From: Candidatus Methylomirabilis sp.
GTDB taxonomy: Bacteria; Methylomirabilota; Methylomirabilia; Methylomirabilales; Methylomirabilaceae
Direction of reading: 5' to 3'
DNA: 41,316 nucleotides
NCBI RefSeq assembly: GCF_028716865.1
Contig: NZ_JAQUOY010000006.1
Span: forward strand, 1 to 41,316
The first letter of the stretch is position 1. The number at the start of each line of letters is the position of its first letter. The translations under genes and the position numbers were made by a program. Positions 1 through 8,683 of this stretch are shown piece after piece. The notes beneath the pieces were generated by a model. That model was not told where the DNA came from. It was given only the letters and a program-made list of their open reading frames with translations, and made no database searches.

Positions 1-2447
1 CCCTCATTAACCCAGTGGGCTTCAAACGATTCGATCAGATCTTCAAGCGACATTATCTGCCCGGCAAGGCGTTGAGTATTATACGCCTGAACGGCCCGAT
101 GCAGCGCGGCGCCATAGATGATCGTATGCTCCCTGAGCACAGGTACCCGCAGGATATGGACGTACTTGTACTTCAACGGGCAGGTCAGATAGTCGTCGAT
201 CTGATAGTGGGAGAGGCTGAGCGGGGTGTCGGCCCGGATCGCAAGATCAATGACGACTTGGGGCGGCGGCGCGTATCGACCGATGACCGCCTCTGCCGTC
301 CCGCGCCAGGGCTGCTCCTCTTCTTCTTTCGGCAGCGCCAGCGCCTCAGCCAGGAACCGGCTGCGCTTCCACTCCCGCTTTGTTCCGTAATCCTTCGCCC
401 GCGTGAGGAACAGGTACCTCTTGGCCCGAGTCATGCCGACATAAAATAGGCGTCGCTCCTCCTGCTGGTGAAAGTCGCCGGACGGCAACGTCTCTTTGAT
501 CAGCTCATCGGGAAGTGGGATCGCCTCTCGCCGATCGATCGAGGGGAACCGCTTCTCGACCAGGCCCACGAGAAAGACTGCTTCGAATTCGAGACCCTTG
601 GCCTTGTGCAGCGTCAGAACGGCTACTCCTTCCTCTGCTGCCTCGCCCTCCGCGACGGGCGGGTTCTCGCCTGCCTCGATCAGCATCGTCAGATACGGGA
701 CAAAGCCGACCACGCGGTCCTGGGGCGCCACCTCGCCGAATCGCTGAACCAGGCCAAAGAATGCGGCGAGGTTGCTGACCCGCTGATGATCGCGTGAGGA
801 ATTCGAATGCAGCAGTCGCTTGCCGTAGCCAGGCTGTTCCATCAGGAACTCATACAGGATACGTCCCGTTACCTCCCGAGCCGCTTTGTCCAGATAACGA
901 TGCAGGTCGCTCAGGAGGGCCGTGGCAGCAGCGATCCCTTCAGTCGAGACCCCGGAAAGCTCCGGTACGGCATCCGGCCGCCTCGTCAGATCGAGCAACA
1001 CCTCATAGAGACTGCGATGCTTCCGGCGCGCGTGGGCGTTGCAGAGGGTCAGGTCGGCAGCCGGCATCCCGTAGATATCGGAACCAGCCAAATGAAAGAG
1101 ACTCAGGGAGTCGTATGGGTCGGCAAGGAGGCGAAGGAACGAGATCACCAGACGTATCTCATCCCTGTCGTACAGACCCTTCGCCCCGCTGAAGCTCCAG
1201 GGGATTCCCTTCATGTTCAGCGCCCGGAGCAATGGGTCGGCATCGCTGTTTCGCCGAACCAGAATGGCGATATCGCTCAGCGCGCACGCCTTCGCCTCGA
1301 TCAGCTCCTCGATCTTTCCGGCTGCCCAGTCGGCCTCTTCCTGATAGGTCTGAAAGACCACGCTCTCAACGGCCGGGCCGTCACCATTGCAAGACTTCAG
1401 GCGCTTGTCGACGCCTTCCTGGTATTCCAGGCGGTCAGGGTTGTTGTGCTGGATCAGACGGTACGCGGCATCAAGGACGCTCGGCGTCGAGCGATAGTTC
1501 TCCGCCAGGACGACCGTCTCCGTCTCAGGGAACTCCCGGCGGAAGCTGAGGATGTTACTGATCGAGGCGCCTCGAAATTTGAAGATCGACTGGTCGTCAT
1601 CCCCCACCACCGTCACATTCCGATGGGAGGCCGTCAGCAGCTTCACAATCTGAAACTGGGCGTAGTTGGTATCCTGGAACTCATCGACCAGGATATACCG
1701 GAACCGCTCCTGTAACCGTTGCAGCACCAGCGGATGTTCCCGAAGTAAGTTGAGTGTCTGCGTCATCAGGTCGCCGAAATCCAACTTCCCTTCCCGCGCC
1801 ATCAGCTCCTGGTAGTGCCGGTAGGTCCTGGCGATCTCCGCCTCGCGCTTCGCCTGCTCCGCCAGCGCCTTATCATCGGAAGAGGCCGCTGCTCGACCTG
1901 CCAGCTCTTCCGCATAACTCGCATACTGCTCGGGGCCGACATCCTCGTCCTTGGCTCGACTGAACAGTTGGAGCAGCGCCTGCACATGCCGCAGCGGACT
2001 GCCGAGCGGCCGGAAATAGTCCAGTGGAAGCTCGAACAGATGCTCCTGAACGAAGATGACCTGCTCCGGCACCGTAAGCAGGCGGAAGTCCGGACTCAAG
2101 CCCAACACCAGGGCATGCTCCCGAAGCACGCGGTCTCCAAAGGCATGGAAGGTGGAGATCCAGGTATCGGTGAACCCGTATGGGACCAGCAGGTCCACAC
2201 GCCGCTCCATCTCCGCCGCCGCTTTCTCAGTGAAGGTCAGCGCCAGCACCTGCTCCGGCCTGGCTCGCCTGCTGTTGATCAGGTGGGCGATCCGGTGAGC
2301 GATCACCGTGGTCTTCCCCGTCCCGGCGCCCGCAATGATGAGCAAAGGGCCATCGCCGTGGATGACCGCCGCCTGCTGCGCCGCATTCAGGCCCCCCTGG
2401 ACCTTTTCGCCGGCACGGAATGAAACGACCGGGTCTTGTTCCAACAT
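1..2447 (-). CDS. UvrD/PcrA-like superfamily 1 DNA helicase with C-terminal PD-(D/E)XK-like domain (3' end outside window)
   Basis: ATP-dependent 3'-5' DNA helicase of the UvrD/PcrA/Rep group, expected to act in repair and in clearing proteins from DNA. The frame is open from the ATG at 2447 to the window edge (815 codons). Visible motifs are Walker A GAGTGKT at residues 40-46, motif II DEFQDT from residue 255, the GDDDQSI motif about residue 280, the LTLHKAKGLEFE motif and EERRLFYVGMTRAK about residue 660. Past that, the chain continues into a region with CPLKYKY and GAALHRAV, typical of the C-terminal PD-(D/E)XK nuclease-like domain found in AddB and some UvrD fusions; its catalytic residues are not all inside the window. 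The start is chosen because a G-rich Shine-Dalgarno-like stretch precedes it and the helicase N-terminus LNAAQQAAV follows directly. Helicase identity is certain; the nuclease-like tail is an inference. Confidence 0.93.
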   Translation of the reverse strand, partial: MLEQDPVVSFRAGEKVQGGLNAAQQAAVIHGDGPLLIIAGAGTGKTTVIAHRIAHLINSRRARPEQVLALTFTEKAAAEMERRVDLLVPYGFTDTWISTFHAFGDRVLREHALVLGLSPDFRLLTVPEQVIFVQEHLFELPLDYFRPLGSPLRHVQALLQLFSRAKDEDVGPEQYASYAEELAGRAAASSDDKALAEQAKREAEIARTYRHYQELMAREGKLDFGDLMTQTLNLLREHPLVLQRLQERFRYILVDEFQDTNYAQFQIVKLLTASHRNVTVVGDDDQSIFKFRGASISNILSFRREFPETETVVLAENYRSTPSVLDAAYRLIQHNNPDRLEYQEGVDKRLKSCNGDGPAVESVVFQTYQEEADWAAGKIEELIEAKACALSDIAILVRRNSDADPLLRALNMKGIPWSFSGAKGLYDRDEIRLVISFLRLLADPYDSLSLFHLAGSDIYGMPAADLTLCNAHARRKHRSLYEVLLDLTRRPDAVPELSGVSTEGIAAATALLSDLHRYLDKAAREVTGRILYEFLMEQPGYGKRLLHSNSSRDHQRVSNLAAFFGLVQRFGEVAPQDRVVGFVPYLTMLIEAGENPPVAEGEAAEEGVAVLTLHKAKGLEFEAVFLVGLVEKRFPSIDRREAIPLPDELIKETLPSGDFHQQEERRLFYVGMTRAKRYLFLTRAKDYGTKREWKRSRFLAEALALPKEEEEQPWRGTAEAVIGRYAPPPQVVIDLAIRADTPLSLSHYQIDDYLTCPLKYKYVHILRVPVLREHTIIYGAALHRAVQAYNTQRLAGQIMSLEDLIESFEAHWVNE

Positions 2448-2483
2448 CGATTCTCAGCCCCCTCTGAACGACTCGTATAACCA

Positions 2484-2498
2484 ATAATATCGTATTAT
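2484..2498. promoter_or_regulatory. AT-rich inverted repeat upstream of the helicase gene
   Basis: Perfect 6-bp arms ATAATA and TATTAT separated by 3 nt, 37 bp upstream of the helicase start, in an otherwise GC-rich gap. It lies where a promoter would be expected, but no convincing -35/-10 pair can be assigned. The rest of the 249-bp gap up to 2696 shows nothing I recognise. Confidence 0.3.
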
Positions 2499-2696
2499 CA
2501 TAACATGCTCACTCCTGGCCGACCACAGTCACACTTTGCCCAAATGGCTCACAGAAGAACAGATGACGAACCCCACCCCGCTCCCAGGGCCTGACCCTAG
2601 CCGCTGTAGTTCGCTCGGGAGGCTATGCCTTTTCCATTACAGGTGTTACCAACGGGAGCCCAGCCCGCAGGCATCGGGAGGGACCTGCACGATGGG

Positions 2697-3899
2697 CTAT
2701 GTTAAGCGGGTCGTTGTGTCCCGTCCCTTAGTCGACTTGCCCCTATGCGGGAACAGGGCATCCATGTCGCCCGTAGCCAGGGCCGCGAGCGGTACCACAT
2801 CCACCCGTTCGGCCAGCGCATACCGTCTTGTACCAGGATATAGAACGGTGAGGTGGTCGAGTTGCAGATCGTGAAGCGCAATGCGCATGGACGGCGTCAG
2901 GGTGGGCGCATCGGCTCGCTTCACCTCCACGCCAAGCCGCCGCCTGTTCTTGAACAGGAGAAGATCCAGTTCGGCGCCGGTATGTGTCGCCCAGAAGTAC
3001 GCCTCGTCCGGCTGCACAGCCTTGAGTGTTTCTTCGATGGCATACCCTTCCCACGATGCACCGCACTTGGGGTGCGCTAATAGGTCCCTTTCCGTCTTGA
3101 TGCCGAGAAGCTGGTGCAGCAGGCCGCTATCCCGTAGATAGACCTTCGGCGCCTTGACCTGGCGCTTCTTGAGGTTTGCATGCCAGGGGTGCAGTTGCCT
3201 CACCATGAACAGCCCCGTCAGCAGATCGAGATAGCGTCTGACGGTCGGTTCGCTGACCCCAAGCGATCTGGCCGGCTCGGCCGCATTCCAGCGCTGACCG
3301 TGGTAATGCGCGAGCATGGTCCAACACCGCCATAACGCGGGCGCGGGGATGGTCACGCCAAGCTGCGGGAGATCCCGCTCAAGAAACGTCTGGATGAATT
3401 GACGTCGCCAAGCCAAACTGTCCGCGTGCGAACGGGCGAGATACGAGCGCGGGAAGCCGCCACGCTGCCAATGACGTGTCAGCGCGTTGACCCCGACCTC
3501 GGCGAGACTGAAGCCTGAAAGCGGGACCGTCTCGAGCCTCCCCGCAAGCGATTCTGAAGATTGACGAAGCAGCACGGGTGAGGCGCTGCCGAGAATAAGA
3601 AATCTGACGGGCAGCGGCCTCCGGTCGGCCAGCACCCGCAGGACCGGAAAGAGATCCGGCCGACGCTGCACCTCGTCAATCACCACCACCCCGCGCAGAT
3701 CTGCCAGCGCGGTGATCGGCTCAGCCAGACGCGCAAGGCTTGCCGGGTCTTCGAGGTCGAAATAGTTGAGCGAATCCGAAGGAACGATCTGCCGGGCAAG
3801 CGTGGTCTTCCCGCACTGGCGCGGCCCGATAAGCGAGACCACGCGGCTGCGCGACAGGGCGCGCCGGACCTGCGAGAGGATGTGAGACCGTTGGACCAT
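2697..3899 (-). CDS. AAA+ ATPase with C-terminal DUF4143 domain
   Basis: A 400-residue protein of the AAA_14/DUF4143 family, widespread and often accessory ATPases of unknown cellular role. Walker A is GPRQCGKT at residues 25-32 and Walker B VVVIDEVQ starts at 71. A sensor-like LILGSAS segment follows, then the LSGFSLAEV stretch and the DUF4143 half, which includes a winged-helix-like region (SLGVSEPTVRRYLDLL) and a PD-(D/E)XK-like core with GAELDLLLF and GVEVKRAD. The ATG at 3899 follows a TATAGT box by only 6 nt and has no Shine-Dalgarno sequence, suggesting a leaderless mRNA. It stands alone, divergent from the gene at 4175. The family is clear; the function is unknown. Such genes are often compared with toxin-antitoxin or defence loci, but nothing here proves that. 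Confidence 0.9.
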   Translation of the reverse strand: MVQRSHILSQVRRALSRSRVVSLIGPRQCGKTTLARQIVPSDSLNYFDLEDPASLARLAEPITALADLRGVVVIDEVQRRPDLFPVLRVLADRRPLPVRFLILGSASPVLLRQSSESLAGRLETVPLSGFSLAEVGVNALTRHWQRGGFPRSYLARSHADSLAWRRQFIQTFLERDLPQLGVTIPAPALWRCWTMLAHYHGQRWNAAEPARSLGVSEPTVRRYLDLLTGLFMVRQLHPWHANLKKRQVKAPKVYLRDSGLLHQLLGIKTERDLLAHPKCGASWEGYAIEETLKAVQPDEAYFWATHTGAELDLLLFKNRRRLGVEVKRADAPTLTPSMRIALHDLQLDHLTVLYPGTRRYALAERVDVVPLAALATGDMDALFPHRGKSTKGRDTTTRLT

Positions 3900-3905
3900 A
3901 GAAGA

Positions 3906-3952
3906 ACTATACCATGAAAATCAAATACCAGGTATTCCTTTTTCATGGTATA
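3906..3952 (-). promoter_or_regulatory. Nested palindromic operator/promoter of the AAA+/DUF4143 gene
   Basis: Outer 13-bp perfect arms lie at 3908-3920 and 3940-3952; between them is a second perfect inverted repeat AATACC-A-GGTATT at 3924-3936. The core ATACC/GGTAT thus occurs four times in 45 bp. A -10-like TATAGT (complement 3906-3911) overlaps the proximal arm and ends 6 nt before the start codon. The arrangement suggests autoregulation by a dimeric or tetrameric DNA-binding protein, possibly the ATPase itself through its winged-helix-like region. Confidence 0.5.
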
Positions 3953-3977
3953 CCAGACGGCTTACGCAGGCCGATTG

Positions 3978-3999
3978 CCCGCGGCTTACCGCGGGGTAG
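3978..3999. repeat. REP-like GC hairpin with GTAG flank
   Basis: Perfect 7-bp arms CCCGCGG and CCGCGGG with a CTTA loop, followed immediately by GTAG. It lies between two divergent genes and has no T-run, so a terminator is unlikely. A short GC-rich palindrome next to GTAG resembles REP elements mobilised by REP-associated transposases. Only one copy of this exact type is in the window. Confidence 0.4.
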
Positions 4000-4174
4000 T
4001 TCACTGTCGGAAGCCTTGGTAGGCTGACACAGGTGCAGCGTTTGCCGTCGTCCGCCTTCAGACAAATGTCTTGTTAAGTACCAGAAAAGGCTATAGAGTT
4101 TTGGCCAGCTTCAAGAATGGCTGGTCGAGAGACTGATCAGCTTACATAATTAGGCGGGTCTCTGGAAGGGATAT

Positions 4175-4924
4175 ATGGTTCAGAACAGAATGGTCGCCGT
4201 TTGCGACATCCTCGGTTTTTCCGACATGGTCAATACCCATCCCCTACAAGAGGTAATCGACAATTCTCTGGGTTACCTGAGTAAGGCCATCTACCATTCT
4301 ATGAAGCAGGAAGAGTTTCCTAATTCTGCTCCTATATTGGATCAGTTTCAGAACCAGCGGCAAATCGGCTTTGCTTGGTTTTCCGATACTGTACTCTTGT
4401 ACGCGTTTGACGACGAGGACCACACAAACGAAAATCTAGTGGAGACAGCTGCTTGGCTCTTGTTCGAGACGATGGTTTGGGACTGGTCCAGGTTACGAGT
4501 AGGTGTGGCATACGGAGAGTTTCTCGCCGACGAGAAAGCCGGAATATACGTCGGCAAGGCAATGATCGATGCTTATCGACTGCAGTGCAACCAGGATTGG
4601 TCGGGTGGAGCACTCACCCCTTCGGCTGCCAATCGCCTGGGTGTCTCGCACCTCTCACCGGAGCAGACTCTTCATTTTCTCGTCAATTACCCGGTTCCGC
4701 TGAAATCAGAACCTATTTCGCCGCTATCCGTAGCCGTTGACTGGACATTTGGACTGCACGACTTTCTTCCAATGCCGTGGTCTTCCCAATCGCCTGAACC
4801 GTCCGCAGGGGAGCTGCAACGACAACCTTCGGTGGTACGTAAATGGCGAAACACGAAAAAGTTTCACGAGACAGTATGTAAGAGCTGCCATCGTGAAGGA
4901 ATGCGGTCTGAGAATGCCAAATGA
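4175..4924 (+). CDS. Class III nucleotide-cyclase-like protein (degenerate)
   Basis: A 249-residue soluble protein whose layout follows the class III adenylate/guanylate cyclase fold. CDILGFSDMV at residues 10-19 matches the first metal-binding strand (Asp11), WFSDTVLLY at 68-76 the second (Asp71), and RVGVAYGEF followed by YVGKAMIDAYRL at 125-136 the dimer-contact region. Both metal-binding Asp positions are kept and an Arg is found at 135, but by my alignment the transition-state Asn is replaced by Ile131, so nucleotide specificity or activity may differ. The C-terminus has a CKSC pair. A strong GGAAGGGAT ribosome-binding site precedes the ATG. It heads a small plus-strand group upstream of the attC-like site. 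A signalling or anti-phage cyclase such as a Pycsar-type enzyme is possible; an inactive fold relative is equally possible. Confidence 0.65.
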   Translation: MVQNRMVAVCDILGFSDMVNTHPLQEVIDNSLGYLSKAIYHSMKQEEFPNSAPILDQFQNQRQIGFAWFSDTVLLYAFDDEDHTNENLVETAAWLLFETMVWDWSRLRVGVAYGEFLADEKAGIYVGKAMIDAYRLQCNQDWSGGALTPSAANRLGVSHLSPEQTLHFLVNYPVPLKSEPISPLSVAVDWTFGLHDFLPMPWSSQSPEPSAGELQRQPSVVRKWRNTKKFHETVCKSCHREGMRSENAK

Positions 4925-5021
4925 TCCTGATTATCCCGGCGTTTTAGTCACCCTCGTAGGCATAGATATCGGCCCTTGGCTGGGGAGCGGAGCGTCACCA
5001 GTGACAACACTGACTCGTTGA
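4914..5021 (+). CDS. Possible 35-residue ORF coupling its two neighbours
   Basis: Starts at an ATG 11 nt before the end of the cyclase-like gene (overlap ATGCCAAATGA) and stops 3 nt before the ATG at 5025. The overlap and short gap look like translational coupling, but the peptide (MPNDPDYPGVLVTLVGID...) has no recognised domain. It could also be the frame-shifted remnant of a longer C-terminus of the cyclase-like protein. Confidence 0.2.
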   Translation: MPNDPDYPGVLVTLVGIDIGPWLGSGASPVTTLTR

Positions 5022-5024
5022 GTA

Positions 5025-5540
5025 ATGACAGGAATCGAAGATATGCGGCATGAGGTCGTGATCCCGAAGGGTCTAGACGAAAAGAGAATACGTGAATGGG
5101 CTGAACAGCAGAACTTCGCCGGTGTTCCTTTGGGGCTCATTTGTGAACTCCTTCTCGGGCTCGATCCGGAGATCTACACGACGAACGAGCGAATAAGTGC
5201 TAGTCGAGCAGAGGGAAGTCTTTTCGGCGCAATGGTCGAGAGGAATATTCTCGGGAAACAGCTGGAAGCGCGAAAGCTGACGCCCGAAGCGATCAGGATG
5301 TACGAGCAGAACGTGTCCGATTGGTTCATCGGTGACTTTCCTTACCGCCGGTTGCGCGTGATCTACGCAAGAGGAGGACGTCAGGATCTTGCGCTCAGGG
5401 TATATCAGTCCCGAGCAGAGAGTCTGAGAACCTTCTCGGCCATGGGGAAATCGGGGCAGTGGGAACGAGCCATATCAGAGGCAGAAGCGTGGATAGCCAA
5501 GCTGGCAGTCGCAGGAGAACGACGCCAAGATCACCTCTAA
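5025..5540 (+). CDS. Hypothetical protein with helical-repeat-like C-terminus
   Basis: I do not recognise a named family. The 171-residue protein is soluble, with no signal peptide or membrane segment. Its second half, from about residue 90 (AIRMYEQNVSDWFIGDFPYRRLRVIYARGG), resembles TPR-like helical hairpins seen at the end of several uncharacterised proteins. A second ATG at 5043, behind AGGAATCGAAG, is an equally good start and would remove six residues. It lies 100 bp after the cyclase-like gene on the same strand, and 115 bp before the attC-like site, which is where the gene of an integron cassette would sit. A functional link with the cyclase-like protein is plausible from position only. 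Confidence 0.65.
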   Translation: MTGIEDMRHEVVIPKGLDEKRIREWAEQQNFAGVPLGLICELLLGLDPEIYTTNERISASRAEGSLFGAMVERNILGKQLEARKLTPEAIRMYEQNVSDWFIGDFPYRRLRVIYARGGRQDLALRVYQSRAESLRTFSAMGKSGQWERAISEAEAWIAKLAVAGERRQDHL

Positions 5541-5655
5541 GCGCAAGCCGGCAGTTTCAAGAGCGTGACCCGGGGGCAATTGCTGGCCGCTCATCGGATC
5601 GGAACAGACCAACGATACAGCCAACCCCAACGGCACAGCAGGTGCCACGGGGCAT

Positions 5656-5747
5656 GCCTAACATTCGTTCCAGCGGACCCGCCCTCGCGCTTCTTGCACT
5701 GATCGACTGGTGATGTGGCCGGCGGGCCGCTGAACTTCGCGTTATGC
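5656..5747 (+). other. attC-like integron cassette recombination site
   Basis: A 92-bp imperfect palindrome. The left arm (5656-5683) begins GCCTAAC and the right arm (5721-5747) ends GTTATGC. Reverse-complementing the right arm aligns it with the left over 27 positions, with a single unpaired A in the left arm just before the distal CCCGCC block, and with a mismatched central spacer. That is the architecture of attC: RYYYAAC and GTTRRRY ends (the right end departs at one base), conserved arms, an extrahelical base and a 37-nt variable loop. Its orientation places the hypothetical gene at 5025 as the cassette gene and hicAB as the next insert. No integrase gene lies in the window and I found no convincing second attC after hicB. 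Confidence 0.65.
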
Positions 5748-5771
5748 GACGTAACAGTACGGGGTGAACTG

Positions 5772-5969
5772 GTGCCGCCGAAAGTCAGAGAACTCATTGC
5801 CGACCTTGAGCGCTCGGGGTTCGTCAATCGAGGCGGGCAAGGGAGTCACAGAAACTTTGTTCACCCGAAGGTTGCTAAACCGATTACAATATCCGGGGCG
5901 CCTGGTGACGACGCGAAGCACTATCAAGTCCGCGCCGTGCGGCGGGCCACAGAGGAGTCAAAGTCATGA
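5772..5969 (+). CDS. hicA: HicA toxin (mRNA interferase)
   Basis: A 65-residue HicA-family toxin with a double-stranded-RNA-binding-like fold that cleaves mRNA when free of HicB. The core is KVRELIADLERSGF, then GGQGSHRNFVHP with the catalytic His at residue 26 in the usual GSH context, then the PITISGAPGDD segment. The GTG at 5772 is preferred because GGGGTG lies 7 nt upstream and the protein then begins PPKVRELI as family members do; an upstream in-frame GTG would add 19 residues encoded partly by the attC-like arm. Its stop overlaps the hicB start (ATGA), giving the usual toxin-first order. It begins 24 bp after the attC-like site, which fits a toxin-antitoxin cassette. Confidence 0.85.
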   Translation: MPPKVRELIADLERSGFVNRGGQGSHRNFVHPKVAKPITISGAPGDDAKHYQVRAVRRATEESKS

Positions 5970-6205
5970 AGGAAAGCGCACGATACGCGAAAATCGTTGA
6001 GTGGTCGGAGGAGGATCAGTGCTTCGTCGGAAGTTCACCTGGGCTCATCTACGGTGGATGCCACGGTTCGGATGAAAAGGCAGTCTTCGAGGAGCTGTGC
6101 CAAGTGGTCGAGGAAGCGATTGCGCTCTATCACAAGGATGGCAAGCCTCTTCCTCCGCAGACGTCGGGCCGCGACTTCGCGAACAAGATGCAAAACGTCG
6201 CATAA
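5966..6205 (+). CDS. hicB: HicB antitoxin (short form)
   Basis: A 79-residue HicB-type antitoxin with the partially degraded RNase H-like fold (YAKIVEWSEEDQCFVGSSPGLIYGGCHG, residues 7-34, then EEAIALYHKDGKPLPP). It neutralises HicA by direct binding. The C-terminal HTH or ribbon-helix-helix DNA-binding part of long HicB proteins is absent or very short, so autoregulation by HicB alone is doubtful. The ATG overlaps the hicA stop as ATGA and has AGAGGAG upstream. The following 249-bp gap to glgB holds a possible glgB promoter and a 10-bp palindrome CAGGCGCCTG about 6285, but no gene. Confidence 0.85.
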   Translation: MKESARYAKIVEWSEEDQCFVGSSPGLIYGGCHGSDEKAVFEELCQVVEEAIALYHKDGKPLPPQTSGRDFANKMQNVA

Positions 6206-6386
6206 CCCTATCGTCACTGCTTTTACTCTCACGTCTGCGGCAAGCGAATAAGAGCGAGACGCACAACAATTGAGAATGCCCCGGCAGGCGCCTGTCCGCT
6301 TTCCTCGTCAGCCCTCCTCATGTCATGCATCTAACGCTTCCTTGCGTTTATCGTTCACCCTTGCTTGCTTGGGACAGGAACAGCGA

Positions 6387-6416
6387 TTGAAATGAAGGCA
6401 AGGATGATGTTATCTT
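6387..6416 (+). promoter_or_regulatory. Possible sigma-70 promoter of the glgB operon
   Basis: TTGAAA at 6387-6392, an 18-bp spacer, and TATCTT at 6411-6416, about 40 bp before the glgB start codon. Predicted from sequence match only. Confidence 0.4.
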
Positions 6417-6454
6417 TGGGACCATGTTGCGCAAAATGACAGGAGATTACATAA

Positions 6455-8683
6455 ATGCCTTCCACTCTTGCCGCTGAGGTGATCGAGGCGATCGTCCGGG
6501 GTGCGCACGGTGATCCGTTCGCTGTGCTGGGCCCGCATGAGATGCACGCCGCCCCGGAGCCATGCGTCGTCGTGCGCGCCTTTCTCCCTGATGCCCTGGA
6601 GGCGACGTTCGTCCATCCTGATGGCGTGAGCGAGGACCAACCCATGGAGCTGGTACACCCAGATGGTCTCTTCGAGATCGTCGTTCCGACGCGGGACGTC
6701 CTCTTTCCCTATCGGCTGCGTGTCATGGATCGGCAGGGACAGGGATGCGAGATCGAGGACCCGTACCGTTTTCCCCCGACCTTGAGTGACTATGATCTGT
6801 ACCTGATGGGTGAGGGTAGCCATCTCAGAAACTATGAAAAGTTAGGGGCCCACCTGATGACCCTCAATGGCGTGTCCGGAGTCGGTTTTGCGGTCTGGGC
6901 TCCCAATGCCAAAAGAGTCAGCGTCGTCGGAGACTTCAATAAATGGGACGGCCGTCGCCATCCGATGCGAAACCATCCCGGCAACGGCATATGGGATCTC
7001 TTTATCCCGGGGCTCACAGAGGGCGCGCTGTACAAATTCGAGATCAAGTCGCAATCCGGCGAGCCGCTCGCCCTTAAAGCCGACCCGTTCGCCTTCGCCT
7101 TTGAGCCGCCACCTCGAACCGCTTCGCGCGTGTTCAGCATCGATGCCTACCAGTGGGGAGATACGTCGTGGATGGAAGCGCGAGCGCATCAGAATTGGCT
7201 TGAGCGACCGGTTGCGATCTACGAGGTGCATCCGGGCTCCTGGATGCGGTCGCCTGAGGAAGGGCATAGTTGTCTGACATACCGGGAGTTGGCCCACCGG
7301 CTTGCCGATTATGCGACCGAGATGGGGTACACGCACGTCGAACTACTCCCGATCACGGAGCACCCGTTTTACGGCTCGTGGGGGTATCAAACTATCGGCT
7401 ACTTCGCGCCCACCTGCCGGTATGGCACGCCGACCGACTTCATGTACTTCGTGGATTACCTGCACCAGCGCGGGATCGGCGTGATCCTTGACTGGGTCCC
7501 ATCCCATTTCCCCCGCGACCCGCACGGGTTGGTCTACTTCGACGGAACCTACCTCTATGAGCATGAAGACCCCCGTAAGGGCGAACATCGCGAGTGGGGT
7601 ACGCTCACCTTCAATTACGGCCGAAAGGAAGTGGACAACTTCCTGCTTGGCGATGCACTCTTCTGGCTTGAACGGTATCACCTGGATGGGCTGCGGGTGG
7701 ACGCGGTCGCCTCGATGCTCTACCTGGACTATTCCCGGAAATCCGGGGAGTGGATCCCTAACATCTATGGCGGCAACGAGAATCTGGAGGCGGTCGCCTT
7801 CCTCAGACGCTTTAACGAGCTGGTCTACGAGCACCATCCCGGCGTGATGACCATTGCCGAAGAGTCCACTGCGTGGCCCCAGGTCTCGCGCCCAACCTAC
7901 GTGGGCGGGCTTGGCTTTGGGTTGAAGTGGAACATGGGGTGGATGCATGATATGCTCGAGTACCTGGCGCTCGACCCAATCTATCGAAGCCATCACCACA
8001 ATAACCTGACCTTCGGTCTACTCTACGCCTTCAGCGAGAACTTCGTCCTGCCCCTTTCGCACGATGAGATGGTGCATGGCAAAGGCTCACTGCTCGGAAA
8101 GATGTCGGGCGATGACTGGCAGAAGTTCGCCAACCTGCGCTGCTTCTATGTCTTCATGTATGGGCATCCGGGGAAGAAGCTTCTGTTCATGGGAGGAGAG
8201 TTCGGCCAGTGGCGCGAGTGGGATCACGACCGGAGTCTGGACTGGCACCTGCTCACGGAAGGCCCTTACCATCAAGGGCTACAGAGGTTGGTGCGGGATC
8301 TGAACCAGCTTTATCAACGGCTGCCGGCTCTGTACGAGGTCGATTGCGATCCGCACGGATTCGAGTGGATCGACTGCCATGACTGGCAGGGAAGCATCGT
8401 CTCGTTCTTGCGCCGGGCGAAGGACTCAGATGACTTTGTGGTCGTGATTTGCAACTTTACCCCCGTCCCCAGACACGACTATCGGATCGGCGTGCCGACC
8501 GGGGGCTACTATGCGGAACTGCTGAACTCAGACGGTGCGATCTACGGTGGCAGCAATCTCGGGAATGGTGGGGGCGTTGAGGCAGAGCCGATCCCGGAGC
8601 ATGGACGACCATTCTCACTGCTCCTTACCCTTCCTCCGTTAGCCGGGTTGATCCTCAAGCCCGCTACAGGTGTTGCGCTATGA
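6455..8683 (+). CDS. glgB: 1,4-alpha-glucan branching enzyme (GH13)
   Basis: Cytoplasmic glycogen branching enzyme: cuts an alpha-1,4 chain and re-attaches it by an alpha-1,6 bond. At 742 residues it is full length, with an N-terminal extra carbohydrate-binding module ([14 protein letters not shown] near residue 11), a CBM48 domain ([25 protein letters not shown]), the GH13 barrel and the C-terminal beta domain. The catalytic triad is visible: nucleophile Asp416 in [13 protein letters not shown], acid/base Glu469 in [10 protein letters not shown] and Asp537 in [12 protein letters not shown]. An AGGAGA ribosome-binding site precedes the ATG. The stop overlaps the next start (ATGA), so it is the first gene of a tight operon with the GH57 enzyme and a mechanosensitive channel. 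Confidence 0.97.
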   Translation: MPSTLAAEVIEAIVRGAHGDPFAVLGPHEMHAAPEPCVVVRAFLPDALEATFVHPDGVSEDQPMELVHPDGLFEIVVPTRDVLFPYRLRVMDRQGQGCEIEDPYRFPPTLSDYDLYLMGEGSHLRNYEKLGAHLMTLNGVSGVGFAVWAPNAKRVSVVGDFNKWDGRRHPMRNHPGNGIWDLFIPGLTEGALYKFEIKSQSGEPLALKADPFAFAFEPPPRTASRVFSIDAYQWGDTSWMEARAHQNWLERPVAIYEVHPGSWMRSPEEGHSCLTYRELAHRLADYATEMGYTHVELLPITEHPFYGSWGYQTIGYFAPTCRYGTPTDFMYFVDYLHQRGIGVILDWVPSHFPRDPHGLVYFDGTYLYEHEDPRKGEHREWGTLTFNYGRKEVDNFLLGDALFWLERYHLDGLRVDAVASMLYLDYSRKSGEWIPNIYGGNENLEAVAFLRRFNELVYEHHPGVMTIAEESTAWPQVSRPTYVGGLGFGLKWNMGWMHDMLEYLALDPIYRSHHHNNLTFGLLYAFSENFVLPLSHDEMVHGKGSLLGKMSGDDWQKFANLRCFYVFMYGHPGKKLLFMGGEFGQWREWDHDRSLDWHLLTEGPYHQGLQRLVRDLNQLYQRLPALYEVDCDPHGFEWIDCHDWQGSIVSFLRRAKDSDDFVVVICNFTPVPRHDYRIGVPTGGYYAELLNSDGAIYGGSNLGNGGGVEAEPIPEHGRPFSLLLTLPPLAGLILKPATGVAL

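Noticed and set aside
807-1715. Plus-strand open frame of 302 codons in the first 2 kb
   Set aside because: Antisense to the UvrD-type helicase; the minus frame carries every helicase motif and is open throughout.
3978-3999. Rho-independent terminator
   Set aside because: The hairpin is strong but has no T-run and lies between divergent gene starts.
6199-6300. A second attC after hicB, suggested by GCATAAC at the gene end
   Set aside because: No matching right arm ending GTTRRRY could be found in the following 250 bp.
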